Shown: piece after piece, positions 62,362 to 64,000 of the stretch
Numbering within the stretch: position 1 is the stretch's first letter
How the letters are laid out: the number at the start of each line of letters is the position of its first letter
Assembly (NCBI RefSeq): GCF_000719135.1
Contig: NZ_JOEK01000017.1
Span: 62,001 to 126,000, forward strand
Length of the DNA stretch: 64,000 nt
Direction of reading: 5' to 3'
From: Streptomyces avicenniae
GTDB taxonomy: Bacteria; Actinomycetota; Actinomycetes; Streptomycetales; Streptomycetaceae
Position numbers and translations under genes: made by a program
The notes under the pieces: model-generated
The model's input: the letters and a program-made list of their open reading frames with translations, nothing else
Databases searched by the model: none
What the model was told of the DNA's origin: nothing

Positions 62362-63230
62362 GTCGCGCACCTTTCCATGATTCTTCTGATCCTCTCGCGC
62401 GAGTCGTCCACGGACAGCGCCGTCGCGACGACTCGTTCGAAAGCGGCCTCGAACACCTTGACGTCGTCCGTTCCCTCCACGAAGTTCCCGCCGCGCAGAT
62501 TCTCGACGTTGACGAGTGTGGGCCAGGGGTGGGGGAAACGAACGATCTCGAACAGCCCAAGCATCCCAGGATGTGGCGTGGCAGTCAGTGGCATTATCTG
62601 CACGGTCACGTTCGGGAGGGTCGCCGCGTCGAGCAGGTGGCGGAGTTGATCCCGCATGAGGTTGGGGTGAGAGGCGAACCTCTGGTGCAGGGCTCCTTCG
62701 TGGACGACGGCCCAGAGCTTCAGCGGCCCTCCCTGCCTCGCGGTGAGGATGGACTGTCGCGCCTTGCGGACCTCGACGAGAGCTGCGATTTCCTCCTGCG
62801 TCCGGCTGGTCGTGATCCCGGTGATGATCTCGCGCGCGTACGCGCCCGTCTGCAACAGGCCGTGGATCAGGCCAGGTGAGTAGACGTGCATACTCACCGC
62901 GTCCGTCTCCAGCGTGATGAAGTCCCGATAGCTGAGGTCAACGACGTCGCCGTACGCCGACCACCATCCCTGATGACCGGCGTCCCTCGCGAGCCCTTCC
63001 AGGGCCGAGACGACCTCGCGTTCCTCGACCCCGTACAGCATCAGCAGCGGCGCCACGTCCTTCGGCGCCATCCGCGCCTTGGCCGTCTCGATGCGGGACA
63101 ACTTGCTCTCGTCCCACCCCATCGCACGCGCGGCCGTCTCCAGACTCTGGCCCGCCTGGTTGCGGTGCCGACGCAAGGCGTCCCCGAGTCGCCGTCTCCG
63201 CAAGGTCGGGATGGCTCGGACGTTGGGCAT
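62358..63230 (-). CDS. XRE-family HTH regulator with DUF5753 (Scr1-like)
   Basis: The protein has 290 residues. The HTH is RLGDALRRHRNQAGQSLETA and ARAMGWDESKLSRIETAKAR at about 14-50. DUF5753 has YSPGLIHGLLQTGAYAREII, VRKARQSILTARQGGPLKLW, VHEGALHQRF and VQIMPLTATPHPGMLGLFEI. It lacks the EWRRLQR block, so it belongs to the DUF397-partnered branch, not the DUF6879 branch. Divergent from the truncated HATPase gene. Confidence 0.9.
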   Translation of the reverse strand: MPNVRAIPTLRRRRLGDALRRHRNQAGQSLETAARAMGWDESKLSRIETAKARMAPKDVAPLLMLYGVEEREVVSALEGLARDAGHQGWWSAYGDVVDLSYRDFITLETDAVSMHVYSPGLIHGLLQTGAYAREIITGITTSRTQEEIAALVEVRKARQSILTARQGGPLKLWAVVHEGALHQRFASHPNLMRDQLRHLLDAATLPNVTVQIMPLTATPHPGMLGLFEIVRFPHPWPTLVNVENLRGGNFVEGTDDVKVFEAAFERVVATALSVDDSRERIRRIMERCAT

Positions 63231-63518
63231 GGTGTCAGTTCACAGCCTTTCGGTGTCATGACGGAAGAGAGAGGTGCGCCCGGGACGCGTCGGGTGCGTC
63301 ATCCGCAGGGCCCGGTGAGGTAATTCATGCTAACTCGGGTTCCAAAGTTGCTGGTTGGCACTCCGATGCAGCATTGTCATGGAGACGGAATACAGCGCGT
63401 CACCGACGAGCCGTTCCGTTCCCCCACTCACCCATGATGAGGTGCGTGTCCCCATGGCCCGTGCGAGGAAGTATTCGCTTTCCGCCGAGGTCGAGAGGGA
63501 CGCAGTTCCGGAGGTTCC

Positions 63519-63848
63519 ATGGCACCCCAATTCGTAGAGAATCGACCTCTCACCTATGCCTGGGACTTATTCGCCGAGGCGCGGGGGATCGAGACGTGGC
63601 GGCGGACGCTTGCGTTGGTGTTGCGGGCGTGGGGTGCGTCGGATGCCGCGGTGGATCTGGCGCGGATGGGGTTGAGTGAGTTGCTGGCGAACGTGGTGCG
63701 GCATGTCGGTGATCCGCACTGTCGTTTGTCGGTACTGCCGGACGGTGGGCGGGTGACCGTGCGGGTGGAGGACCGCTCGCCGTTCCTGCCGGTCGTCGTG
63801 GAACCGCGGTGGCGTGTTGACGGGGGTGCCGTACGCCGTCCCGGGTGA
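63519..63848 (+). CDS. HATPase-type anti-sigma-like protein, C-terminally truncated
   Basis: This 109-residue protein begins like Streptomyces RsbW-type ATP-binding proteins: RRTLALVLRAWGASDAAVDL and ARMGLSELLANVVRHVGD (N-box Asn), then VTVRVEDRSPFLPVV. The G-box (D-x-x-x-G-x-G-L-W) and the last 30-40 residues are missing; the frame stops at GGAVRRPG. A plus-strand gene starts in another frame within its end. Likely inactive for ATP binding, or a frameshift. Confidence 0.7.
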   Translation: MAPQFVENRPLTYAWDLFAEARGIETWRRTLALVLRAWGASDAAVDLARMGLSELLANVVRHVGDPHCRLSVLPDGGRVTVRVEDRSPFLPVVVEPRWRVDGGAVRRPG

Positions 63849-64000
63849 CGGCAACGCGTGGGTGATCGGCGCGTGTTGGTTGTGGTGCGGGCACCGGGTC
63901 ACGCTCGTCGTCCGCCTCGGGGTGGTGACCACCGCGACGCCGCCCGCCGAGGCGCCGTTGTACGGCTGCGGCCCGTGCGTCCAGCGTCTGCACGGCGCCG
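63814..64000 (+). CDS. Hypothetical protein, start of gene (3' end outside window)
   Basis: From GTG 63814 (or 63826) the frame is open to the window end: VPYAVPGDGNAWVIGACWLW, CGHRVTLVVRLGVV, YGCGPCVQRL. The WLWCGH..., GCGPC cysteines could bind zinc. Similar small Cys-containing proteins follow RsbW-like genes in Streptomyces in my recollection. Overlaps the truncated HATPase by 35 bp. Confidence 0.55.
   Translation, partial: MLTGVPYAVPGDGNAWVIGACWLWCGHRVTLVVRLGVVTTATPPAEAPLYGCGPCVQRLHGA

Noticed and set aside
63355..63537. 60-residue plus-strand ORF between the XRE and HATPase genes
   Set aside because: Weak start region and no recognisable features; likely promoter DNA.

Overview
The window is high-GC actinomycete DNA and reads like a Streptomyces chromosome. 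Evidence for this includes GTG/TTG starts, many 4-bp ATGA/GTGA/TTGA overlaps, DUF397, DUF5753-type XRE and DUF6879 genes, CGNR zinc fingers, DUF4429, DUF4383, DUF3052, and an AceE-type pyruvate dehydrogenase E1. About 24.6-45 kb looks like conserved chromosome. The blocks 7-24 kb and 46-64 kb are accessory: CRISPR arrays, regulator/small-protein modules, tandem duplications, broken genes, an IS remnant and a visibly more AT-rich patch (58-59.5 kb).

Layout. 0-7 kb: epoxide hydrolase tail, ACC deaminase-like enzyme, holin-like protein, STAS protein, a coupled PLP enzyme/YheO regulator/RidA operon, VOC protein plus TipA-like MerR, class IV aminotransferase. 7.0-16.7 kb: two CRISPR arrays with 30-bp repeats and a shared leader bracket a CGNR protein, a phosphatase, a small protein/DUF6879/XRE module with two tiny ORFs, and a tandem gyrB-like/parE-like pair lacking gyrA and parC. 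That pair recalls the gyrB(R)-parY(R) self-resistance genes of aminocoumarin producers. 16.7-24.6 kb: NmrA protein, DUF7691, membrane protein, a HEAT/MerR-HEAT operon, flavoprotein, and a second module in which the small protein is fused to the DUF6879-like domain, followed by tiny ORFs and a zinc ribbon; then tRNA-Val.

24.6-36.3 kb: a Ter-type stress region: coiled-coil protein, DUF4383, HAD phosphatase, a PRTase/StiP fusion and HpcH aldolase on the minus strand, a TerD-like gene, a second TerD-domain protein, DUF475, peroxiredoxin and DUF3052. The first TerD-like gene and a convergent alcohol dehydrogenase are joined 3' end to 3' end near 31850, each lacking its own C-terminus and stop. 36.8-46.3 kb: aceE, alpha/beta hydrolase, DUF4429, aldo-keto reductase with its MerR, serine hydrolase, secreted DUF642 protein, GNAT.

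46.3-57.9 kb: three short arrays of a second, type I-E-like CRISPR family plus lone relic repeats lie between an aminoglycoside phosphotransferase-like gene, a HAD hydrolase, a histidine kinase/response regulator divergent from a three-gene ABC exporter, a tiny secreted His-rich peptide, a Nudix protein and a third XRE/DUF6879 pair. 58-64 kb: orphan secreted and membrane proteins, IS701-like transposase remnant, DHFR-like reductase, orphan Phd-like antitoxin, a run of DUF397 genes (one frameshifted), an XRE/DUF397 pair, and a truncated HATPase. No cas gene was found anywhere in the window. All statements are from reading the sequence; no database search was run.
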